A stretch of DNA of 12,224 nucleotides from CALCKU01 sp964534845 (GTDB taxonomy: Bacteria > Pseudomonadota > Alphaproteobacteria > Caulobacterales > Maricaulaceae), in contig CAZHPV010000070.1 in NCBI GenBank assembly GCA_964534845.1, forward strand, positions 1 to 12,224. The letters run 5' to 3'. This document shows, piece by piece, positions 1 through 6,857 of the stretch. The first letter of the stretch is position 1. Every line of letters starts with the position of its first letter. The translations under genes were made by a program, and so were the position numbers. Under the pieces are notes generated by a model. That model searched no databases and was not told where the DNA came from. It saw only the letters and a program-made list of their open reading frames with translations.

Positions 1-1352
1 ATATAGACAAACTCGCGCGGGAAGGCATGGTACTGGAGAGGTTTTACGCGATGCCCATATGTACGCCGACCCGTAGCGCCTTGATGACGGGACGCGACCC
101 AATGAAATTAGGGTCAGTTTATGCCGGCTTTCAGCCTTGGCAAAACGGGGGTGTATCACCGGAAGAGCATTTCATGCCGCAAAGCTTTCAAGCTGCTGGA
201 TATCAGACGGCAATGATCGGTAAATGGCATCTCGGTCATAGTACGGAATTACTGACGCCCAATGCGCGCGGGTTTGAATATTTTCTCGGTCATTTGAATA
301 CGCAAATAGACTACTTTGATTATACGGTAGCCAAGGGGTTTGATCTCCAGAAGAACGGTCAATCCTTAGAAGGAGAGACGCGATATGCGACTGACCTACA
401 CGGCGAGGAAGCGGCGCGCTATATCTCCGAGATAAGGGAGCCTGACAAGCCATTTTTTTTATATGTGCCTTTTTTAGCGCCGCATTCGCCTATTCAGGCG
501 CCTGAAGCGCTAGAGGCTAAATATCCAAAGCGGAGAAATTTGCCGACCCCTAAACGTAGCTATGCTGCTATGGTGGATAGTCTGGATCAAGCCGTGGGTC
601 GCATATTAAATGCGCTAGACGCAGAAGGGTTGAACGAGGATACGCTCATTCTGTTTTTCTCTGATAATGGCGGATTAAAGGCGTTTGGGGCGGATAACGG
701 CCCGTTGAGGGGCGGAAAACTGGAGACGTTTGAAGGCGGTATAAAAGTGGCGGCTATCGTCAACTGGCCCGGACAGGTTGCGCCCAATTCAAAAACAGAA
801 AATATTGTCTCTGTTTTAGATGTTTTTCCGTCGCTTACGGAAGCTGCTAAAGTTCCGATAGGGGCTTCAAAACCGTTAGACGGGAAAAACCGTTGGTCTG
901 CCATGACGCAAGTCGGCGCAATTCCGCGCGAGGGGGCGTTATATTTTGCGTCTAACTCGCCATTGTTTAACCGCTACCATGTTTCCGTAATAGAAGACCC
1001 TTGGAAGCTTGTTCAGATTATTGACCACGGTTCAACCCAGACAGACCTTGAAACCTTTTTGTTTAACTTGCAAAATGACCCTTTTGAAAAGACCGATCTT
1101 GCTGACCAATATCCGGAACGGGTCAAAAAAATGGCAGATAAGATCAGAAAATGGCGGGCCCAACACCCTATAAATGGCGTGCGTGTCGCTTTGACCCCGC
1201 ATCCGGGTTGGCGCGCCCCGCTTGATTATGCCAAAAGTGTTCAACCGGCCACGACCGTGCAGACTGAAGGTTATCAAGGCTATGTTTCGGGTGTGAGAGG
1301 GAAAATCTTGCAAAGACGTCACGGCGATAAAGGACGTATCGCTTATGATTAA
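1..1352 (+). CDS. Type I (formylglycine-dependent) sulfatase, 5' end outside window
   Basis: Hydrolyses sulfate esters, probably of an alkyl, aryl or sugar substrate, normally in the periplasm after export. The reading frame is open from base 3 and upstream of the ATG at 27 it already reads like sulfatase sequence (IDKLAREG), so that ATG is internal and the true start, signal peptide and first metal-binding Asp pair are missing. Numbering from the ATG at 27: the C-x-P-x-R signature is CTPTR at 12-16, where Cys12 would become formylglycine and Arg16 supports it. GKWHLG gives Lys66 and His68, APHSP gives His153, SDNGG gives metal ligands Asp213 and Asn214, and Lys231 lies in RGGKLE. The visible catalytic set is therefore intact. 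It resembles the arylsulfatase A/B-like group. A cysteine-type site needs a formylglycine-generating enzyme, which is not encoded here. The stop overlaps the next start by 8 bases. The family is sure; the substrate is unknown. Confidence 0.93.
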   Translation, partial: IDKLAREGMVLERFYAMPICTPTRSALMTGRDPMKLGSVYAGFQPWQNGGVSPEEHFMPQSFQAAGYQTAMIGKWHLGHSTELLTPNARGFEYFLGHLNTQIDYFDYTVAKGFDLQKNGQSLEGETRYATDLHGEEAARYISEIREPDKPFFLYVPFLAPHSPIQAPEALEAKYPKRRNLPTPKRSYAAMVDSLDQAVGRILNALDAEGLNEDTLILFFSDNGGLKAFGADNGPLRGGKLETFEGGIKVAAIVNWPGQVAPNSKTENIVSVLDVFPSLTEAAKVPIGASKPLDGKNRWSAMTQVGAIPREGALYFASNSPLFNRYHVSVIEDPWKLVQIIDHGSTQTDLETFLFNLQNDPFEKTDLADQYPERVKKMADKIRKWRAQHPINGVRVALTPHPGWRAPLDYAKSVQPATTVQTEGYQGYVSGVRGKILQRRHGDKGRIAYD

Positions 1353-2739
1353 ATCGCTTAAATTTGTCTTCGGATTGATCTTATTGGGGGTGATTGTTTT
1401 CGGATTGCTTTTTGCTCTTTCGCCCTCGTTTAAAAAATCTATACAAATCAATGCAGTAGATAAAATTGGTGATGTAGCGGCCAAACGCATTGCATCCAAT
1501 TCTGATGCCGAAGGCACCATTGCCGCCGAGTTTATCAATATCCCTATCGTAGCACGCGAAATTTCGGAGGGTATTTGGCAAGCCACAGGGGTAGGGAATG
1601 CACATATCGTAACGACCACTGACGGGGATGTTTTATTTGATACAGGACTGGCCACACAGGTGCCAAAGCAGATAAAAGTCTTGAAATCAGCGATAGGCGA
1701 GATCGACCTAAAACAGATTGTGCTTTCGCACTCCCATGCTGATCATATCGGCGGGACGAAATTCTGGCATAAAGACGGCATAGATATTATTGCGCATGCA
1801 GAGTTTGAGGAAGAACAACGATATCTCACGGAACTACAAGATTATTTTTGGTCACGTAACCGTTTGCTTTTTCCTTTCATTCCAGAAAGTCCACCGAAAA
1901 TTGGCCTGATTGCTTATGGGGGCCTGACGCCGACTATCAAGGTTGAAAATGGTAGGCCTTATAAATTTACGCAAGGGGGTGTGGATTTCGAGCTTTTGGC
2001 GCTACCCGGGGCGGAAGGGGCTGACAATCTGGTCATGTGGTTGCCGGAAAAAAAGATATTGTTTTCGGGCGACTTTTTTGGACCTTTATTCCCGCAATTT
2101 CCAAATATCTTCACAATGCGTGGGGAAAAAATAAGAAAGCCCGCCGAATATATTCGGTCTCTGGACACGATTATCTCACTCGACCCCGTGATGATAGTGC
2201 CAAGCCACAAAGACGCTGTAACGGACCAAGCCTTTATTCGCTCTGGGCTTGTTAAAATGCGGGACGCGACAGCCTTTGTGCATGAGGCTGTTATTGCGGG
2301 CATGAATGCAGGAAAGACAATGGAAGAGCTTATGGATGAAATTGTCCTTCCGCCGGAACTCGATATCACCCAACAACATGGCCGTGTGAGTTGGGCAGTC
2401 AAATCTATCTGGGAGTATTATGCGACATGGTTCCACTTTGATAAGACAACCGAACTCTACCCGGTTCGCGTTGAAACAGTTTACGGTGATATTGCAGAGC
2501 TTGCGGGAGAGGCGGGACTGGTAGAACGCGCGCAATCTTATGTTGAGGCAGACGACCCGTTAAAGGCCCTGCATTTACTATCCATTATTTTGGAAGTCAG
2601 TCCCGAAAATAAATTGGCCTTACAGACAAAAATGAGGGCCTTGCAACAATTGCTAGAAACGGCGAAATTGACACATAATAACGCCTATGAAATTTATTGG
2701 TTAAACGCCCAAATCCGAAAGATTGAGAACAAGCTGTAA
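1345..2739 (+). CDS. Membrane-anchored MBL-fold alkylsulfatase-like hydrolase (SdsA1-related, short form)
   Basis: Metallo-beta-lactamase-fold hydrolase of 464 residues related to zinc alkylsulfatases (type III, SdsA1 group). Residues 1-5 are basic and about 6-26 are strongly hydrophobic, giving a signal peptide or N-terminal anchor, so the enzyme should act outside the cytoplasm. The metal motif HSHADH is at 129-134. Other likely ligands follow the family pattern: Glu224 in PGAEGADN, Asp243 in FSGDFF, His288 in PSHKD. FPNIFTMRGE (about 252-261) and the stretch around 346-372 (GRVSW, WEYYATWFHFD, TELYP) match the alkylsulfatase dimerisation region. The helical end, about 380-464, finishes the protein. 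Classical SdsA1 enzymes are about 650 residues with a C-terminal SCP2-like domain, which is absent here. AAAGGA at 1329-1334 is a good ribosome site for this start. It overlaps the upstream sulfatase, so the two are probably translationally coupled. Sulfate ester cleavage is inferred from family; another ester substrate is possible. Confidence 0.85.
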   Translation: MIKSLKFVFGLILLGVIVFGLLFALSPSFKKSIQINAVDKIGDVAAKRIASNSDAEGTIAAEFINIPIVAREISEGIWQATGVGNAHIVTTTDGDVLFDTGLATQVPKQIKVLKSAIGEIDLKQIVLSHSHADHIGGTKFWHKDGIDIIAHAEFEEEQRYLTELQDYFWSRNRLLFPFIPESPPKIGLIAYGGLTPTIKVENGRPYKFTQGGVDFELLALPGAEGADNLVMWLPEKKILFSGDFFGPLFPQFPNIFTMRGEKIRKPAEYIRSLDTIISLDPVMIVPSHKDAVTDQAFIRSGLVKMRDATAFVHEAVIAGMNAGKTMEELMDEIVLPPELDITQQHGRVSWAVKSIWEYYATWFHFDKTTELYPVRVETVYGDIAELAGEAGLVERAQSYVEADDPLKALHLLSIILEVSPENKLALQTKMRALQQLLETAKLTHNNAYEIYWLNAQIRKIENKL

Positions 2740-2745
2740 TCGCGT

Positions 2746-3633
2746 TCAAATAACCTTGGCGATCCAGTCATTTAAACGCGCACATAAAAGCGAAATTGAT
2801 TTAAAGGCAAAATGATTATGCCCGGTGTCCGGTAAGATAAGCATCGCGGTGTCGCGCGCATTTATATACGCTTTTGGGACGTCTATTGGTGGTATGCCAA
2901 TGTCGTTATCGCCAAAGGCAAAAAATATTGGTATGTCGATGGCATGAACCTCTTGGGTAAAGCTTCCCCGTACCATACTCATCATGCCGCCGGCGGCATA
3001 GAGTTCACAAGCAGTTTTGCGCAAGGCTAGTGTGAGAACCTCGCTCTCGCCGCCAAACGTAATAGACTCTCCGCTTGGCCCTGCTGGAATTTCTGTAAAA
3101 GCCCGACCAAATTTACTCAGAGAAAGTGATTCAAGATCGCGCTTAAGTTCGTCTGGCTTATCAATGTAATATTTTTCCTCTTCAGTTAGGCCCCAGTCAA
3201 GGCCGCCTGCAGACGACCCAAAAAGGGCAATCGCTTTGTAAGGATTTGAAAGTCCCTGAATCAGTGTCGTCGTCATGCCGCCCATAGAATGACCAATTCC
3301 GATAAGCGGCAAATGAGCGAGATCAAGATTTTCTGTAAAAGCTTTCAGGCAATGATAGATATATTCGGCCGCTTTGCGCGGGGTTAGAAAGTTGTTTCCT
3401 ATCGCCGCTTTATTGCTTGCCGTTCCCGGATGATCCATTGTTATGACATGATGGCCAAAATCTGTCATTTTTCGAGTAAAACTATAGCCCGGGTGAAGGT
3501 CAAAATATTGCGCAGAACATCCGCCGCCCGGCAAGCAAAACAAGACGGCCTGATTGTCAGCGGGTTTGAGCGGGGCGCTATAATTTGCACGGAACTCGAG
3601 ATTGTCTATTTGGGTTTCTAGCGTTATCGGCAT
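2746..3633 (-). CDS. Alpha/beta hydrolase
   Basis: Serine hydrolase of the alpha/beta fold, 295 residues from the ATG at 3633. An in-frame TTG at 3651 would add six residues, but it lies inside the ferredoxin gene. The ATG is one base after the ferredoxin TAA with GAAG just upstream, so it is preferred. Visible landmarks: oxyanion-loop glycines LPGGGCS at 34-40, nucleophile elbow GHSMG at 114-118 (Ser116), probable acid in GDND at 241-244, and catalytic His in GHNHF at 271-275. A cap of about 90 residues lies between roughly 145 and 232. No signal peptide or membrane segment is seen, so it should be cytoplasmic. The substrate is not readable; esterase, lactonase or C-C hydrolase activity are all possible. 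It is co-transcribed behind the ferredoxin and faces the sulfatase pair tail to tail. Confidence 0.88.
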   Translation of the reverse strand: MPITLETQIDNLEFRANYSAPLKPADNQAVLFCLPGGGCSAQYFDLHPGYSFTRKMTDFGHHVITMDHPGTASNKAAIGNNFLTPRKAAEYIYHCLKAFTENLDLAHLPLIGIGHSMGGMTTTLIQGLSNPYKAIALFGSSAGGLDWGLTEEEKYYIDKPDELKRDLESLSLSKFGRAFTEIPAGPSGESITFGGESEVLTLALRKTACELYAAGGMMSMVRGSFTQEVHAIDIPIFFAFGDNDIGIPPIDVPKAYINARDTAMLILPDTGHNHFAFKSISLLCARLNDWIAKVI

Positions 3634-3634
3634 A

Positions 3635-3949
3635 TTAGGCTTCGGGCGCAATCTCTATAGCGAGGCCGTCTAGGGCATCTGTCAGCGGGACTTGGCAAGA
3701 CAGGCGGGAGCCGTCCCTGATTTGGACATATTCAGCAAGGCCTTCCAACATATAGCCTTCATCTTCGGTTTGCCCGCCAGCTTTAGCCGGATTTGCAAAA
3801 TAAACATGACATGTCCCGCAGCTCGCAGCACCCCCGCATGTGCCTTCTACAAAACCCTGATCCCGTAGCGCGTCCATGAGGCTGCCGCCAGCAGGCACAT
3901 CAATAGGTTTCTCATCTCCGGAAAGTGTTGTGACCAAGAGTTTTACCAT
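3635..3949 (-). CDS. [2Fe-2S] ferredoxin, putidaredoxin/adrenodoxin type
   Basis: One-electron carrier of 104 residues, normal length for the family. Cluster ligands are Cys38, Cys44 and Cys47 (C-x5-C-x2-C) and Cys85 in RLSCQVP, the spacing of the vertebrate/bacterial adrenodoxin group rather than the plant type. The RLSCQVPLTD segment and acidic C-terminus are typical of ferredoxins that serve cytochrome P450s. Some members serve other oxygenases or cluster assembly. The start is an ATG preceded by GGACGAG (complement of 3957-3963). The hydrolase gene follows after one base, so the two form an operon. No P450, Rieske oxygenase or ferredoxin reductase lies in the window, so its partner must be encoded elsewhere. 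Fold and cluster type are near certain; role in this locus is inference. Confidence 0.94.
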   Translation of the reverse strand: MVKLLVTTLSGDEKPIDVPAGGSLMDALRDQGFVEGTCGGAASCGTCHVYFANPAKAGGQTEDEGYMLEGLAEYVQIRDGSRLSCQVPLTDALDGLAIEIAPEA

Positions 3950-3970
3950 CTTTTTTCTCGTCCTTTTTGC

Positions 3971-3998
3971 TTGACTGTAACGCCGATGCGATTATTTT
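3971..3998 (+). promoter_or_regulatory. Probable sigma70-type promoter of the rightward operon
   Basis: TTGACT at 3971-3976 matches the -35 consensus in five of six bases. A 16-base spacer leads to TATTTT at 3993-3998, four of six for the -10 box. Transcription would begin near 4005, leaving a leader of about 50 bases before the ATG at 4054. On the minus strand the overlapping TAAAAT (complement of 3994-3999) could be a -10 box for the ferredoxin operon, but no good -35 lies at the right distance. Judged by eye only. Confidence 0.45.
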
Positions 3999-4043
3999 AG
4001 AAACACATTCGAAAATTATTTATCGCGATGATTTAAAGTTAGC

Positions 4044-4047
4044 AAGG
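4044..4047 (+). promoter_or_regulatory. Ribosome-binding site deciding the tandem CaiB start
   Basis: AAGG lies six bases before the ATG at 4054. The alternative in-frame TTG at 3967 follows a pyrimidine-rich run without a Shine-Dalgarno match, and the added 29 residues do not resemble CaiB sequence. The ATG start leaves MAGVLDGIKVLDLS, the usual beginning of a CaiB domain. Confidence 0.6.
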
Positions 4048-4053
4048 TATAAG

Positions 4054-6468
4054 ATGGCTGGCGTTTTAGACGGTATAAAAGTTCTGGACTTAAGTTGGGG
4101 TATTTCTGGCCCTTTGACTGGCATGTTGCTGGCAGATCACGGCGCGGACGTCACCCGAATTGAGCGGCCCGACGGTGATCCATTTGGAGACCTTTTGGGG
4201 TATAAGGTTTGGCACCGGGGTAAAAAAAATGCTATTTTCGATTTAAAGAACACGTCAGATCTGGGTCTTTTTAAGAAACTTGTTAGTCAAGCCGATGTCC
4301 TGATTGAATCCATGTCACCCGGTAAAACCACGAAACTTGGAATTGATTACGAAACTCTCGCTAAAATTAACCCGCGACTTATTTATGCGTCTATTACAGG
4401 TTACGGGGAGAATGATGATCGCAAGGGGTATGATGCCTTGGTAGCGGCGACGTCCGGATTGCAATATGAACAAAGAGGTTGGCCGGAAGGGGCGCTTTAT
4501 CACATGCTTGGCAAAGAAGACCCATTTGCTGAGGCCATAGAAGTCGACCCCGATAGTGTTCAAGGGGCAAACCGTGAGGGGCCTTTGCATGTTGCATCAA
4601 AATGGCCGAGTATGGGGGCTTTTTTCTCAGCACTCACAGGCATTTCGGCGGCTCTTTTTGCGCGAGAGAAGACGGGGCGGGGCCAAAAGGTTTCTACATC
4701 ACTCTTACAAGGGGCCTTAGCGTGCGGCAGTGGTGTCTGGCAGAGGGCAGATAATATCGACTCCCCAGGATTTAATACATGGATTATGGGGTCAAGCTCT
4801 CCAAAGGGGCATTTTAAATGCAAAGATGGCAAATGGTTGCATAACTGGGTGCCAAATCCGCGATTTATTTTGGAAGCTTCAAAGGGCGATACGTTAAATG
4901 CCTCCCCGGATTTAACTGTGCAAAATGATCCTGACCGGTTTGGGATTGGTCCTGAAGAATTATTGGTTATGAACCATTATCAACCTATTTTGGCGGATGC
5001 TATTGCCAAGTTTAATCGCGATGAATGGGTTGAAGCCGCCGCTATTGGTAATATGACGATGCAGCCTTGTCGGTCCTTGGAAGAAAGCCTAACAGACCCG
5101 CTCTTGATTGCGGATAGATGCGTAACGACTGTGGACGATCCGGAATTAGGTCGGATTAATCAAGTGGGCATAACCTACCGGCTTGAAAACTCGCAAGGGG
5201 CCGTTCAGGGTCCTAAACGGCCGCGCGGGGCGGATACTGACACGGTGAAAGCCTATGCGCACAGCTTGGACGTGGTTGAAGAAAAGCCCCTTCCTGCAAA
5301 ACCGACAGGTAAAGGACCGCTAGATGGAATTAGAGTGCTTGATCTTGGATTAGCTATTGCCGGGCCGTTTGGCTGCCAACTCCTCGCCGATATGGGGGCT
5401 GACGTTATAAAAATGAACACGCTCTGGGATAGTTTTTGGCACAAGACACATATTGCAGCTATGGCAAATCGCGGCAAAAGAAGTTTTGCGGTTATGCTAA
5501 AACACCCGAAAGGCCTTGAAGCCTTAAAAAAGGTTATCGCGACATGCGATGTGGTACAGCATAATATGCGTTATCCTGCTGTAGAACGATTGGGATTGGA
5601 TTATAATGCGCTCAAAAAGGACTTTCCGCGATTGATCTATGCTCATTCGCGCGGATTTGAAGAGGGCCCTCGTAAAAATCTTCCCGGTAATGACCAGACC
5701 GGGGCGTGTTTGGCTGGCGTCCAACATGAGGATGGGGCGTTATGGGCAGGTGAGGGGGCGCACCCTGTATGGGCTTTGACCTCTCTTGGCGATACTGGCA
5801 ATGGCTTTTTAAGCGCTACCGCTATTTGTAACGCGTTAATGGAGCGCGAACGGACGGGTAAGGGGCAATTTGTTGATACATCGATCGTCAATGCCTGCTT
5901 GCTTAATACGAGTTACGGTGTTGCCAAGCCGGATGGTCAAGCGGTCGAGCGGGCGCGTTTAAATGCTGATCAAACGGGCTATGGAGATTATTATCGTCTC
6001 TATAAATGCGCGGACGGAAAATGGATACAGATTGCAGCTATTACTACGGAACATCGTAAAGCCTTTGATGGTTTGGCCGGGGATAATAAAATTGAGGCCT
6101 TCGCGGCCAAGGGTTCAGTGGCACTCATGAAGGATCTTGCAAAAGCGGGTGTTCCGGCGGCTATTTCTGACGGAGAAATATCCCGGAAAATTTTCGATAA
6201 TGCTGACTATAGGGCTAAGAGGTGGACCGTAGCGTATCAAGATCGTTATGTTGGAAAGCTCGAACAGATTGGTTTGACGTATAGCCTTTCAGATACGCCC
6301 GGCGTCATAGATTTACCGCCATTAATTGTCGGCGATCATACGAAACCTATATTATCCGAGCTTGGATATAGCGAAGAAGAGATTTTAGAAATGGCCAATC
6401 AAGCTGCTATTTTATGTGATCCGCCCTTGCCAGGACAGAAAGAACTAGAAAACCCGTGGGGGCTTTAA
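4054..6468 (+). CDS. Tandem two-lobe CaiB/BaiF (family III) CoA-transferase
   Basis: Transfers CoA between carboxylic acids, in the cytoplasm. At 804 residues it is about twice the usual 380-420 length because two CaiB domains are fused. Lobe 1 (about 3-405) starts VLDLSWGISGP and keeps the CoA-contacting ERPDGD at 37-42; lobe 2 (about 420-800) restarts with GIRVLDLGLAIAGP near 425-438. Both retain an RGK motif and the TG(R/K)GQ turn. The catalytic Asp that carries the acyl anhydride in family III enzymes is present in lobe 2 as Asp580 (TSLGDTGNG) but is Ser186 in lobe 1 (KWPSMGAFF). Conversely, lobe 2 has MNTLWD (454-459) where lobe 1 has ERPDGD. Family III enzymes work as interlocked dimers, so the fusion may form one intramolecular dimer with a single working site. 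It opens the rightward operon, and its TAA overlaps the next ATG by one base. The start is the ATG with AAGG upstream. Acyl substrate unknown. Confidence 0.93.
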   Translation: MAGVLDGIKVLDLSWGISGPLTGMLLADHGADVTRIERPDGDPFGDLLGYKVWHRGKKNAIFDLKNTSDLGLFKKLVSQADVLIESMSPGKTTKLGIDYETLAKINPRLIYASITGYGENDDRKGYDALVAATSGLQYEQRGWPEGALYHMLGKEDPFAEAIEVDPDSVQGANREGPLHVASKWPSMGAFFSALTGISAALFAREKTGRGQKVSTSLLQGALACGSGVWQRADNIDSPGFNTWIMGSSSPKGHFKCKDGKWLHNWVPNPRFILEASKGDTLNASPDLTVQNDPDRFGIGPEELLVMNHYQPILADAIAKFNRDEWVEAAAIGNMTMQPCRSLEESLTDPLLIADRCVTTVDDPELGRINQVGITYRLENSQGAVQGPKRPRGADTDTVKAYAHSLDVVEEKPLPAKPTGKGPLDGIRVLDLGLAIAGPFGCQLLADMGADVIKMNTLWDSFWHKTHIAAMANRGKRSFAVMLKHPKGLEALKKVIATCDVVQHNMRYPAVERLGLDYNALKKDFPRLIYAHSRGFEEGPRKNLPGNDQTGACLAGVQHEDGALWAGEGAHPVWALTSLGDTGNGFLSATAICNALMERERTGKGQFVDTSIVNACLLNTSYGVAKPDGQAVERARLNADQTGYGDYYRLYKCADGKWIQIAAITTEHRKAFDGLAGDNKIEAFAAKGSVALMKDLAKAGVPAAISDGEISRKIFDNADYRAKRWTVAYQDRYVGKLEQIGLTYSLSDTPGVIDLPPLIVGDHTKPILSELGYSEEEILEMANQAAILCDPPLPGQKELENPWGL

Positions 6469-6857
6469 TGCGACCTGATCCAGTACAACGCATAGACACG
6501 GCTTTTTTTTGGAGCGCGTGTGAAGCAGGTGAACTTCGTGTCCAAAAATGCGAGCCCTGTAATAAATTATGGCATCCACCCCGACCTATGTGCCCAGAGT
6601 GTCACAGTGTTGAAAAAACCACACAGAAATTATCGGGACGCGGAAAGATATTGTCTTGGGTGCGTCAAGTCAGGCCTGCAAGTTTTGGATTTGAGGACAG
6701 TCCTTACGTAATTTTGGTTGAACTTGCCGAAGGACTGCGCCTTGTATCAAATTTTGTCGGTGACGGTAAGCCGGAATTCGGGATGGCTGTCAGTGTTGAT
6801 TTTGCCCAGACAAGTGGGAAAAAAGCTGTGCCTGTTTTTAAAGCGGATTTAACTTAA
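6468..6857 (+). CDS. DUF35 zinc-ribbon/OB-fold protein, thiolase partner
   Basis: Small acyl-CoA-associated protein of 129 residues. An N-terminal rubredoxin-like zinc ribbon is shown by C-x2-C (Cys28, Cys31) and C-x2-C (Cys42, Cys45) around KLWHPPRPM. The rest is the OB-fold DUF35 domain (SGRGKILSWVRQVRP, SPYVILVELAEGLRLVSNF). Proteins of this family pair with thiolase-like enzymes encoded next door; in steroid side-chain degradation the DUF35 domain of ChsH2 is required by the aldolase Ltp2. The ATG shares its A with the upstream stop (TAATG) and its own stop overlaps the thiolase start in the same way, so balanced production with the thiolase is expected. A GTG at 6456 is in frame, but the coupled ATG is more likely. 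The role as a subunit of the next protein is inferred from family and adjacency. Confidence 0.9.
   Translation: MRPDPVQRIDTAFFWSACEAGELRVQKCEPCNKLWHPPRPMCPECHSVEKTTQKLSGRGKILSWVRQVRPASFGFEDSPYVILVELAEGLRLVSNFVGDGKPEFGMAVSVDFAQTSGKKAVPVFKADLT

Larger units (their letters stand above)
3950..4053. promoter_or_regulatory. Divergent intergenic control region
   Basis: This 104-base AT-rich gap separates the ferredoxin and tandem CaiB genes and is the only sizeable non-coding stretch in the window. It should hold promoters for both directions. It contains an 8-base palindrome ATCGCGAT at 4022-4029 and two similar 12-mers, GCGATTATTTTA at 3988-3999 and GCGATGATTTAA at 4025-4036 (10 of 12 identical, 37 bases apart), which could be operator half-sites. 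No regulator gene is in view. The rightward frame is open through part of it from a TTG at 3967, but that TTG has no ribosome site and sits upstream of the likely promoter. Confidence 0.6.

Noticed and set aside
27..29. ATG at 27 as the sulfatase start
   Set aside because: The codons before it read IDKLAREG, typical sulfatase sequence, and the formylglycine Cys would lie only 12 residues in; the gene starts outside the window.
1032..1655. Minus-strand open frame of 207 codons across the sulfatase/alkylsulfatase junction
   Set aside because: It lies antisense to two well-supported genes, and its product has no recognisable motif and looks like random translation.
1959..2402. Minus-strand open frame of 147 codons inside the alkylsulfatase
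   Set aside because: Serine- and isoleucine-rich shadow of the metal-dependent hydrolase; no domain or ribosome site supports it.
3634..3651. TTG start at 3651 for the alpha/beta hydrolase
   Set aside because: It would overlap the ferredoxin 3' end, whereas the ATG at 3633 follows the ferredoxin stop by one base with GAAG upstream.
3967..4053. TTG start giving a 29-residue N-terminal extension on the tandem CaiB
   Set aside because: No ribosome site precedes the TTG, it lies upstream of the likely promoter, and the extension does not look like CaiB. The ATG at 4054 has AAGG six bases upstream.
4054..6468. Two separate CaiB genes joined by a sequencing error
   Set aside because: The frame runs continuously through a plausible linker (about residues 405-420), with no stop, frameshift or ribosome site and start codon at the domain boundary.
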